Part shown: one piece after another, positions 38,931 to 45,044 of the stretch
Position numbering within the stretch: the stretch's first letter is position 1
How the letters are laid out: the number at the start of each line of letters is the position of its first letter
DNA from: Acidimicrobiia bacterium UBA4744
Lineage (GTDB): Bacteria; Actinomycetota; Acidimicrobiia; Spongiisociales; UBA4744
Direction of reading: 5' to 3'
DNA: 45,044 nucleotides
Assembly: GCA_002403855.1 (NCBI GenBank)
Contig: DHIO01000041.1
Location: 117,957-163,000 of the forward strand
Made by a program: the position numbers and the translations under genes
Notes under the pieces: generated by a model
What the model was told of the DNA's origin: nothing
Seen by the model: the letters and a program-made list of their open reading frames with translations, nothing else
Database searches by the model: none

Positions 38931-39509
38931 CTACGAATGGCGCCGGAAAGGGCTCATGCCTCCGACACCGAGGTACCGAGGTGTCCGGCGGCAGTACCGG
39001 TCGTACTCACCGCCAAACACGCGTCGGAGGTGGGTTTCTTCGGTGGTGACCATCCAGTGTCCGATCACCGTCCAGATCACCAGCCATCCCACTGCGCACG
39101 GCGATGGTTGGTAGAAAACCACTCCCAACACCATCAACCACCCCCCGAGAATCTGGGGATTTCGCGACCAGCGGTAGGGACCGCTGCGTATCAGACCCTT
39201 CACCTCGACCCCGAAGGCTCGGCGAAGCCCGAACCAGCCCATTGTGCCGAACGCCAGCACCATTCCCGCGACGACCAATATCAGCGCAGCGAGCCTGTTC
39301 CATGTGCCGTTTGGCAGCCAGTCCCACGCCCACTCGGGGGACAGGTAGGGAAAAAGGAAGAAGGCTAGAAAGACTGCGAGTTGGAGAATCGAAGTCAGTG
39401 CGCTCAACCGACCTTTGATCAAGAACTCGCGAGCCATGACTCGGCGAAACACCAGAAATCCGGCCGCCAGCAAAAGGCCGGCATACACCACGTAGAGAAT
39501 CGCCCGCAT
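38931..39509 (-). CDS. isoprenylcysteine carboxyl methyltransferase-like membrane protein
   Basis: A 192-residue protein with four to five TM segments. The C-terminal half has LIRSGPYRWSRNPQILGGWLMVLG, HWMVTTEETHLRRVFGGEYDRYCRRTPRYLG. This RNP and EE-x-Lx-x-x-FG-x-EY-x-Y pattern defines the ICMT/phospholipid methyltransferase superfamily, which uses SAM at the membrane. No farnesylated substrates are expected in bacteria; lipid or small-molecule methylation is more likely. Confidence 0.85.
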   Translation of the reverse strand: MRAILYVVYAGLLLAAGFLVFRRVMAREFLIKGRLSALTSILQLAVFLAFFLFPYLSPEWAWDWLPNGTWNRLAALILVVAGMVLAFGTMGWFGLRRAFGVEVKGLIRSGPYRWSRNPQILGGWLMVLGVVFYQPSPCAVGWLVIWTVIGHWMVTTEETHLRRVFGGEYDRYCRRTPRYLGVGGMSPFRRHS

Positions 39510-39620
39510 CCGATCTCAACCCAAGCATGGCAGGCACGGCAGCCGGTGGACAGCTCCGAACGTCATCGTGGTCTCGATCGTTGGGGGCGTCGGTGATCGT
39601 ATTCCCCGCCGGGCCGGGCC

Positions 39621-39932
39621 CTAAGATCCGACGACGGGAGCAAGGGTGGCCAGCAGCTGCTCCCGGTACCCGACCAGGGCGGTGCGACCCTGGAGGGTCA
39701 GCGCGACAGTGGTCTGCGGCTGTTTGCCCTTGAACCCTTTGGTGATGGTCACGTACCCGGCCTCTTCGAGTTTGGCCAGGTGCGAACCCAGATTGCCCCA
39801 GGTGAGGCCGGTTTGCCGGAGCAGGTAGGTGGCGTTGGCGCTTTCCACCACGAACAGGTTGGTCATGATGGCAAGGCGCGCCGGTTCGTGGATCAAGCGA
39901 TCGACGCCGACCGGCGCCTGATGCCTAGACAT
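39621..39932 (-). CDS. winged-helix transcriptional regulator
   Basis: A 103-residue DNA-binding protein. ATG 39932 (MSRHQAPVGVDRLIHEPARL) is taken as start; the open frame from 40112 adds an implausible Ser/Arg-rich leader. The wHTH (about 10-85) reads AIMTNLFVVESANATYLLRQ, LTWGNLGSHLAKLEEAGYVT and KGKQPQTTVALT, like the PF13601-type MarR/ArsR-related domain. It overlaps the preceding membrane protein gene by 8 nt, so it probably controls that operon through the palindrome at 40597-40620. Confidence 0.88.
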   Translation of the reverse strand: MSRHQAPVGVDRLIHEPARLAIMTNLFVVESANATYLLRQTGLTWGNLGSHLAKLEEAGYVTITKGFKGKQPQTTVALTLQGRTALVGYREQLLATLAPVVGS

Positions 39933-40569
39933 CGATGGGTTCGGGGGTCGAGAGCACCGGATAATCCCGCAGGAAGCGGACCAGCTTGAACACACCGAAC
40001 GCCGTGATGATGGCTGCCGGGACCCCGAAGGCAACCCACGGCTGGAGGCGGTAGTCCCAGAGGACATCCGGCCAGACCAAGAGCGGCATTGCCGACCCGA
40101 AGAGGAACCCATGGAGGTAGAACCGGGGCACGTCGAGGAAGTAGGCCATCGCCCCGAACACGGCCACGGCGTTGACGAACCACACCAGCGGCATCAGGAC
40201 CTCGAGGCTCCCGATGGAGACGTCGGCGGCAGCCGCAAGCCCGAACAGGATCACACCCGCCACGACGGAACCCAACAGGGCAAACCTGACGAAGCTGATC
40301 CGTCGGCGCCGGATCGAGCCCGGTTTGAACTCACCCAACCGGGCGCTGAGCAGACGGCGGCGCACCGTCATCGATACCACGACCAGCACCAGGGAGACTC
40401 CGATCATGACCAGTAGACCGGTCGTCTCACTCCCCGACCATTCGGTAGCGAATGCTCCGAGTGCCATCGTTCCGAGCATGAGACCCAGGAACAGGTCGAA
40501 GATGCCATCCTCGTAGAACCGGCGAAATGCTTGTTTCTCGAGTGTTCCGAGATCGGTGAGCCCGCTCAT
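39925..40569 (-). CDS. multi-TM membrane protein linked to wHTH regulator
   Basis: A 214-residue protein with about six hydrophobic segments after an N-terminal soluble stretch (TDLGTLEKQAFRRFYEDGI). GGAGGTGG is just upstream of ATG 40569. FRRFYEDGIFDLFLGLML and ARLGEFKPGSIRRRRISFVR are the most distinctive parts. I do not recognise a named family. Being co-transcribed with a wHTH regulator suggests a regulated membrane function such as stress response. Confidence 0.8.
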   Translation of the reverse strand: MSGLTDLGTLEKQAFRRFYEDGIFDLFLGLMLGTMALGAFATEWSGSETTGLLVMIGVSLVLVVVSMTVRRRLLSARLGEFKPGSIRRRRISFVRFALLGSVVAGVILFGLAAAADVSIGSLEVLMPLVWFVNAVAVFGAMAYFLDVPRFYLHGFLFGSAMPLLVWPDVLWDYRLQPWVAFGVPAAIITAFGVFKLVRFLRDYPVLSTPEPIDV

Positions 40570-40596
40570 CGTTCCACCTCCATTCTATGTGTGATG

Positions 40597-40620
40597 CAGA
40601 GTACTCTGTAGTACAGAGTA
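40597..40620. promoter_or_regulatory. operator palindromes upstream of the wHTH-membrane operon
   Basis: TACTCTGT-AGT-ACAGAGTA (40602-40620) is a perfect inverted repeat with 8-bp arms. It overlaps a second palindrome, CAGAGTACTCTG (40597-40608). Together they fit a dimeric winged-helix regulator, presumably the 39621-39932 product. Confidence 0.65.
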
Positions 40621-40657
40621 TGATGCCATGGCCATCACACGTCAATGGTCCACGGGC

Positions 40658-41902
40658 TTATCCGTCTTGGTCCGAGCGGTGGACCAGGCGATGGGGTCTA
40701 CGAGCCTTGATCAAAGCTTTGATCTCGGGCTCAGGGGTTTCCAGTGACCTGCCGATCCGGCGGAGCACCGGAACCGCCTGAACCTCGGTGAGCAGCCGCG
40801 CCAGTTCGGTGCGAGCAGCTTCGGTGTCTGCGGCAGCCAGCGAGTCAACTGCCGCGTAGGCAACTTTGGAATTCATCGGTTCCACTCCCCACAACCCGCG
40901 GACCAGCGAAGAACAGCGAAGCGCCGCCCGGCTGAGGGCGGGTACAGCCTCGGAATGGTCGACGAAGCGGGCACTCCAGGCCGCTCCCCGCACGATGATC
41001 GTGTTGACCTCACCGAGGAGCAGAATGTCCGGGTGGTAGTAGCCGTGAACGTGGGTGCTGCCCCCCGTCAATTCGATTGCCGCGATCAAGTCGAGGAGGT
41101 CTACCACCAGGGCTCCGAAGGCTTTCGTGGCGTGGGCCCGCTCTTCGGCTTCGCGCCACCAGGCCGCCGACGCTCGCGTTCCGCGGGGGCGGGCCAGGAA
41201 GGCGACAGCGTCGATCGAGTCCCATCCCGCATGCCCTTCCGTGATGAGCTCGACCGCGGCCGGCCCGTAGGCATCGTCGTTACCGAAGGCGGTTGGCGCG
41301 CTCTCGACGGTGCGGGCGGCAAGCAGTGCACGGACCTGTGGGTGGTAGCTCATCGTCTTCGAAACGAGAAGGCTCTTCGGCTCCTCGGTGAAGGTCGCGT
41401 CGAGCCGTCGGAGGGCGGCGATTACAGCCGGAGCATCGTCGGAGGCGAGGATCAGGCGGGCAGCATTGAGTGCCAGGCGGAGTTGTTCAAGCCACGGGTA
41501 GGCTGTGGCGAGGTCGACGAGGACTGCCGCGTCGGCCGCTTGGTAGGGCAACTTGCGGGTTGCCAGTCGGTCGAGAAGCTGTTCGGTGAGGTGATCTACG
41601 TCGGTCAGCGGGGTGAAGCGCGGCTTCGTTCGCACCCGCAGCGCCTTGTCGGCCATGAGGGCGGTGGCGAGCGCGATCAACCGAAGCGGCGGTTGCGACA
41701 GGATCTGCCTGCCCAAGTCGGACCGCGTGAAAGTTGGGATCTCCTCTGGTGATATCCATCCCGCCCTGTGCACCTCGCGGGCCCACTGCACGTGAGCCCG
41801 GTAGCCCTCCAGGGCTTCCACTACCGCCGGATCTCCGTTCGGGAGAAGTGCCGCCAGGTGGTCCCGGTTCGCATCGTCGACGAGTAGGAGCCGGTCATCC
41901 AT
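40658..41902 (-). CDS. large alpha-helical hypothetical protein
   Basis: A 414-residue protein made almost entirely of predicted amphipathic helices rich in Ala/Leu/Arg, without TM segments, possibly HEAT/ARM-like. Segments such as YRAHVQWAREVHRAGWISPEEIPTF and EVNTIIVRGAAWSARFVDHSE are distinctive, but I cannot assign a family. The start is ATG 41902, with a TACGAT 10 nt upstream and no SD. It ends close to the operator of the wHTH operon; its role is unknown. Confidence 0.65.
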   Translation of the reverse strand: MDDRLLLVDDANRDHLAALLPNGDPAVVEALEGYRAHVQWAREVHRAGWISPEEIPTFTRSDLGRQILSQPPLRLIALATALMADKALRVRTKPRFTPLTDVDHLTEQLLDRLATRKLPYQAADAAVLVDLATAYPWLEQLRLALNAARLILASDDAPAVIAALRRLDATFTEEPKSLLVSKTMSYHPQVRALLAARTVESAPTAFGNDDAYGPAAVELITEGHAGWDSIDAVAFLARPRGTRASAAWWREAEERAHATKAFGALVVDLLDLIAAIELTGGSTHVHGYYHPDILLLGEVNTIIVRGAAWSARFVDHSEAVPALSRAALRCSSLVRGLWGVEPMNSKVAYAAVDSLAAADTEAARTELARLLTEVQAVPVLRRIGRSLETPEPEIKALIKARRPHRLVHRSDQDG

Positions 41903-41972
41903 CGCACAGGAAATCGTAGAAGGCGTCCCGTACGTTGACCATCATCTGTTCCGGCGAACCAAACCAGCAACC

Positions 41973-41978
41973 TACGAT
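41973..41978 (+). promoter_or_regulatory. -10 element of the methyltransferase gene (leaderless)
   Basis: TACGAT, 8 nt before ATG 41987; the intervening GGTGAACG is at best a weak SD. Confidence 0.45.
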
Positions 41979-41986
41979 GGTGAACG

Positions 41987-42640
41987 ATGCCGCGTAGCCT
42001 CCTGGATCTCTTCGTTCGTCTCGGGCCCCGACCCTACGACTGGATGTACCGTCGGGGTGCACCCTGGGAGTCGGGTCCACGCCCGGTCTTGGTCGAACTC
42101 TGTGAGAACGGTCGGATTGCGCCAGACCGGTTGGCGCCGGGCCGGGCTATCGATCTTGGTTGCGGTACGGGTGTCGACTCGGTCTATCTCGCCGGTCGTG
42201 GCTTCGAGGTGACCGGCGTGGATTTCAGCGAGGTTGCCATCCGTCGCGCCCGCGAATCGGTCCTGGACCAGGACTTCACGCACCCGCCCCGCTTCGAGGT
42301 CGTGGATCTGCTGGCTCTCCCGGATGGCAGCGTGAGGGGTCCCTTTGACCTTCTCTTCGACGGGGGCACACTCGACGACTTCCCGCCCGGAATCCGGCCC
42401 TACGTCGCACGGTCGATCACCGACCTGGCGCGCCCGGGTGCGGTCTTGGTGATGTGGTGTTTCTTTGCCCGAGTTGGGGATCTTCCGCGGATGAGTTTCG
42501 AGGGAGCCTCTCGGTGGGGGGCCCCTCCAATCGAACCGGGTGAGGAAACGGCCCTCTTCGGGGAGCATTGGGACATCGAACGGTACGTTCCGTCCGACCC
42601 GCAGCCTCACTCGGCCTGTTTCTACATGACGCGCCGTTAG
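41987..42640 (+). CDS. class I SAM-dependent methyltransferase
   Basis: A 217-residue protein. Motif I is RAIDLGCGTGVDSVYLAGRGFEVTGVDFSEVAI (about 50-85). The motif IV region FDLLFDGGTLDDFPP ends in Asp-Phe-Pro-Pro rather than the DPPY of amino-methyltransferases, suggesting small-molecule methylation. Post-core LARPGAVLVMWCFFARVG is typical. Substrate unknown. Its start shares GGTGAACGATG with the methyltransferase gene at 8524. Confidence 0.85.
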   Translation: MPRSLLDLFVRLGPRPYDWMYRRGAPWESGPRPVLVELCENGRIAPDRLAPGRAIDLGCGTGVDSVYLAGRGFEVTGVDFSEVAIRRARESVLDQDFTHPPRFEVVDLLALPDGSVRGPFDLLFDGGTLDDFPPGIRPYVARSITDLARPGAVLVMWCFFARVGDLPRMSFEGASRWGAPPIEPGEETALFGEHWDIERYVPSDPQPHSACFYMTRR

Positions 42641-42643
42641 CCC

Positions 42644-42898
42644 ATGGATGAGCGGCTCAATGATTCCCCGTCGGAGAGACCACCCCGGTTTCGCAAGTCC
42701 GTGCGGGTTCTCGCTCTCATCGTGATCGTCGCGTTGATCCTTCTCACGGTTGTGCCGGTGCTGGTCCGGGTGACCCGCCCGGCACCCTCAACACCGACTA
42801 CCGAGCCGGGCATCGTCGCTGCGAGCGGGGTCCCACCAGAATCGATGAGAGCGAATTCGATCGGTTGGAGCTTGGAACACGGAGAATGTAACTTGTGA
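42644..42898 (+). CDS. small single-TM protein, 84 aa
   Basis: An 84-residue protein. A basic, proline-rich N-terminus (MDERLNDSPSERPPRFRKSVR) is followed by one TM (VLALIVIVALILLTVVPVLV) and a short Thr/Pro-rich outside tail. The ATG is 3 nt after the methyltransferase stop, so it is probably co-transcribed. No SD. Function unknown. Confidence 0.6.
   Translation: MDERLNDSPSERPPRFRKSVRVLALIVIVALILLTVVPVLVRVTRPAPSTPTTEPGIVAASGVPPESMRANSIGWSLEHGECNL
42865..42894 (+). promoter_or_regulatory. promoter of tRNA-Ser(GCT)
   Basis: TTGGAG (42865-42870), 18 nt, TAACTT (42889-42894), located 31 nt before the tRNA. Confidence 0.5.
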
Positions 42899-42925
42899 TT
42901 GCCACCGGTCATCAGGCGGTGGCCC

Positions 42926-43016
<91 letters not shown>

Positions 43017-43092
43017 TCTTGTTCCATCTGCTCCGCGAATTCATGAGCGTCTGAAACCTACGGGGTAGGCGCTGCAACGCCAGCCAACAGAG

Positions 43093-43109
43093 ATCCGGCC
43101 CGGCCGGAT
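43093..43109. terminator. hairpin between tRNA-Ser(GCT) and the DUF885 gene
   Basis: ATCCGGCC (43093-43100) and GGCCGGAT (43102-43109) form a palindrome that folds into a GC-rich stem. It lies between convergent units and may terminate both. Confidence 0.4.
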
Positions 43110-43201
43110 GGGTTGTGCCGCGTTTTCTGGTGCCGCTGAGCCGGTCCGGCAATCCGATGCCCCTCCCGCCGTCGGCGAGCTATGCCGGAGTGGGCGCTTC
43201 G

Positions 43202-44881
43202 TCAGGCAAAGCCGGCAACCCATTCGTCGATCAGCCATTCCAGGATGGACATGGTTACCGGTCCGGAAGTGAGCACCGTGTCGTGGAATCCCTTGAGGTC
43301 GAATCGATCCCCGAGCGCGGCTTGAGCTTTGGCTCGAAGCCGGAGGATCTCCCGTTGCCCCAGTCTGTAGGCGAGGGCTTGTCCGGGCCACCCGATGTAG
43401 CGGTCGACTTCCACCTCCGCCTCGGAGCGGGCCACCGCGGTGTTGTCGACCAGGAAGCCGATGGCCTGATCCCGACTCCATCCCTTGGCGTGGATGCCCG
43501 TATCGACCACCAACCGGGCGGCCCGCCAGGAGTCGGTGGAGAGCATGCCCAGTCTCTGGAGGTCGTCCGAGTACAGCCCCATCTCGTCCGCCAGTCGTTC
43601 CGCATACAGTCCCCAACCCTCCAGGAAGGCGGTGGCACCCATGTACCGCTGAAAGGTCGGGATGTGTTCGAGTTCACCGGCGATGGCCAACTGCAAGTGA
43701 TGGCCGGGGATGGCTTCGTGGAACCCAATCGCCTCTGCCTGGTACTTCATCTTCTCCCGCGGATCGGCCAGGTTGACGTAGAAGGTGCCGGGTCTCGATC
43801 CGTCCGGGGCGGGCGGCATGTAGTGGGCGGCCGGCAGGTCCCGCGCCATGAAATCGGGGATGGGAGCAATGAGGCAGTCGGCCTTGGGGAGCACCCCGAA
43901 CCAGTCGCCCATGGCGGCCTTGGCCCGCTCGAGGATGTCCGCGGCCATGCTCATGATCTCGTCCGGGCTCGAGAACCGAAGCTCCGCATCGTCGCGCAGA
44001 TGATCGAGGATGGACGCCACGTCACCGGTGTCGAAGACGTGAGCGCCGATCTCCGCATACTCTGACGCCAGCTTGACGTTGATGTCGTCGATACCTATCT
44101 CATGAATCTCGTCGGGGGACAGTTCGAGACCAGTGTGCTCGGCGACCGCGGTTTCGTAGATCTCCGTACCGCCGGGCACCCAGCTGAGTCCGCACCGGTC
44201 GTCGGGACGGGCAACGGGGAGAAGTTCGCTCTCGAAGGCATCCCGGTAGCGCTGCAGGGAAGGACGGATCGTGTCCCGCACGATTTCCGCCAGCCGATGC
44301 CGCCAGGCCTCTTCGCCGTCCCAGTCCTCCGGACCTCCAACCTCCGCGAACATATCCGTCTCCGGCGGAGAGGCCAGGTACCCGTCCAACATGCTGAGAC
44401 TCCGAACTACGGTGATCCGGGCCGGCGGACGGTTCTTGTCGATGGCCGATCGGTATCTTTCGAGCGCTTGGTCAAGCGCCCCGGGGATGGCGCGCAGGCG
44501 CTCCAGGTATGCCTCGGCGTATTCAGGTTCGGGAAACATCCACTGAGGGACGATGTGCAGCATCGTCGCATGTGGAGAGACGAGTTGATCGCTGTGCATC
44601 TCGGCGATCTCACTGTCGATTACGGCGACGTTCTTCCGGCATTCGCCAATCAGGACGGCTCTGGTGACCTGCTCGGAGTGACTCAGCGCTTCGGGATCGA
44701 TCTCTTCGGCTGCTTCGGCAAACTCGAGGATTCTCTCCCGCTGGATCGACTCCTGTTCCTCCGAGAGGTCTTCAATCAGATGGTCGAACCGATGATCGCC
44801 CAGCAGAGTTGCCGAGGACGGGGAAGTCTCCATGCCAAAATCCCACAGTTCGGTGGCAAGACGGTCGAGCTCGGGGTGCAT
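43202..44881 (-). CDS. DUF885 family putative metallopeptidase
   Basis: A 559-residue protein. ATG 44881 has CAGGAG 8 nt upstream; the open frame from 44926 lacks an SD. The family hallmarks are near the C-terminus: IGFHEAIPGHHLQLAIAGE, a HExxH-like zinc motif (H-E-A-I-P-G-H-H), and EGWGLYAERLADEMG, the third-ligand glutamate region. GWPGQALAYRLGQREI follows. DUF885 proteins are predicted zinc peptidases of uncertain substrate. No signal peptide is seen, so a cytoplasmic location is likely. Confidence 0.92.
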   Translation of the reverse strand: MHPELDRLATELWDFGMETSPSSATLLGDHRFDHLIEDLSEEQESIQRERILEFAEAAEEIDPEALSHSEQVTRAVLIGECRKNVAVIDSEIAEMHSDQLVSPHATMLHIVPQWMFPEPEYAEAYLERLRAIPGALDQALERYRSAIDKNRPPARITVVRSLSMLDGYLASPPETDMFAEVGGPEDWDGEEAWRHRLAEIVRDTIRPSLQRYRDAFESELLPVARPDDRCGLSWVPGGTEIYETAVAEHTGLELSPDEIHEIGIDDINVKLASEYAEIGAHVFDTGDVASILDHLRDDAELRFSSPDEIMSMAADILERAKAAMGDWFGVLPKADCLIAPIPDFMARDLPAAHYMPPAPDGSRPGTFYVNLADPREKMKYQAEAIGFHEAIPGHHLQLAIAGELEHIPTFQRYMGATAFLEGWGLYAERLADEMGLYSDDLQRLGMLSTDSWRAARLVVDTGIHAKGWSRDQAIGFLVDNTAVARSEAEVEVDRYIGWPGQALAYRLGQREILRLRAKAQAALGDRFDLKGFHDTVLTSGPVTMSILEWLIDEWVAGFA

Positions 44882-44949
44882 GGCTGTACTCCTGGGCAGT
44901 GATGGGCGAAGTCTGGCACAGTCCACGGCGGCAACTCGTCGGCGCGGGT

Positions 44950-44977
44950 TTGGGATTGGGCCTGCGTCGACTACCTT
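44950..44977 (+). promoter_or_regulatory. possible promoter of tRNA-Arg
   Basis: TTGGGA (44950-44955) and TACCTT (44972-44977) at 16-nt spacing, 29 nt before the tRNA. Confidence 0.4.
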
Positions 44978-45006
44978 TACGAGCAGCTTCCGTTTCCGGG
45001 AGTTGT

Positions 45007-45044
45007 GCGCCCGTAGCTCAATTTGGATAGAGCGTCTGACTACG
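45007..45044 (+). tRNA. tRNA-Arg (ACG), 3' truncated by window
   Basis: The 5' half is GCGCCCGTAGCTCAATTTGG followed by ATAGAGCGTCTGA, with the last three bases ACG in anticodon position. This is the class decoded via inosine made by TadA (gene at 24883-25356). The remaining half lies beyond the window. Confidence 0.85.

Overview
The window looks like chromosomal DNA of a GC-rich actinobacterium, most likely an uncultured lineage near Acidimicrobiia. The gene order gyrB-gyrA-DUF3566, crgA, pabA/trpG, pknB-pbpA-rodA-pstP-fhaB-fhaA is the classic actinobacterial origin-proximal block, known from Mycobacterium and relatives. Here it is spread out by inserted genes. The phylum call is firm; the class is inference from overall gene content.

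Layout. 1-3378: end of gyrB, gyrA and a DUF3566 membrane protein. 3418-4301 (minus): a Rossmann-like protein coupled to a 42-residue membrane peptide. 4336-7267: a cobalamin riboswitch, then a btuF-btuC-btuD type transporter operon. 7290-10953: an MscS-like channel, tRNA-Ile and tRNA-Ala flanking a methyltransferase, a thiolase and a small zinc-ribbon membrane protein. 11061-19407: crgA, pabA, mutY and the cell-wall/phosphosignalling operon, with one PASTA kinase, its phosphatase, two FHA proteins, a class B PBP and a SEDS glycosyltransferase. 19543-22992: tRNA-Leu, a membrane protein, DUF4446, serS and menG. 23134-25678: a large SRP RNA with an Alu domain, three tRNA-Ser genes, an arginine deiminase and tadA. 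25921-31833: a His-rich secreted protein, a class III cyclase and a TetR-controlled ABC exporter. 32305-36664: an operon-like minus-strand run of a patatin, an acyltransferase, a two-TM protein, a small ORF and an amidohydrolase. 36835-42898: a hydrolase, a DUF4242-cyclase fusion, an ICMT-like methyltransferase, a winged-helix/membrane pair, an alpha-helical orphan, a methyltransferase and a small membrane protein. 42926-45044: a fourth tRNA-Ser, a DUF885 peptidase-like gene and the 5' half of tRNA-Arg(ACG).

Working together. The pknB block couples peptidoglycan synthesis (PbpA with RodA) to Ser/Thr phosphorylation (PknB/PstP) read by FHA domains, with CrgA acting at the septum. TadA sits in the same window as tRNA-Arg(ACG), whose wobble A34 it should deaminate. 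All serine isoacceptor classes (CGA, GGA, TGA, GCT) lie within about 20 kb. A recurring theme is a TAnnnT -10 hexamer 6-9 nt upstream of a start codon with no Shine-Dalgarno, suggesting widespread leaderless transcription.

I found no CRISPR array, transposase, integrase or obvious defence island. The most unusual features are the large SRP RNA, the inverted tRNA-Ser duplication with flanking sequence, a candidate symmetric bidirectional promoter for tadA and tRNA-Ser, a riboswitch-operon start codon behind a Shine-Dalgarno hairpin, and several small or broken genes.
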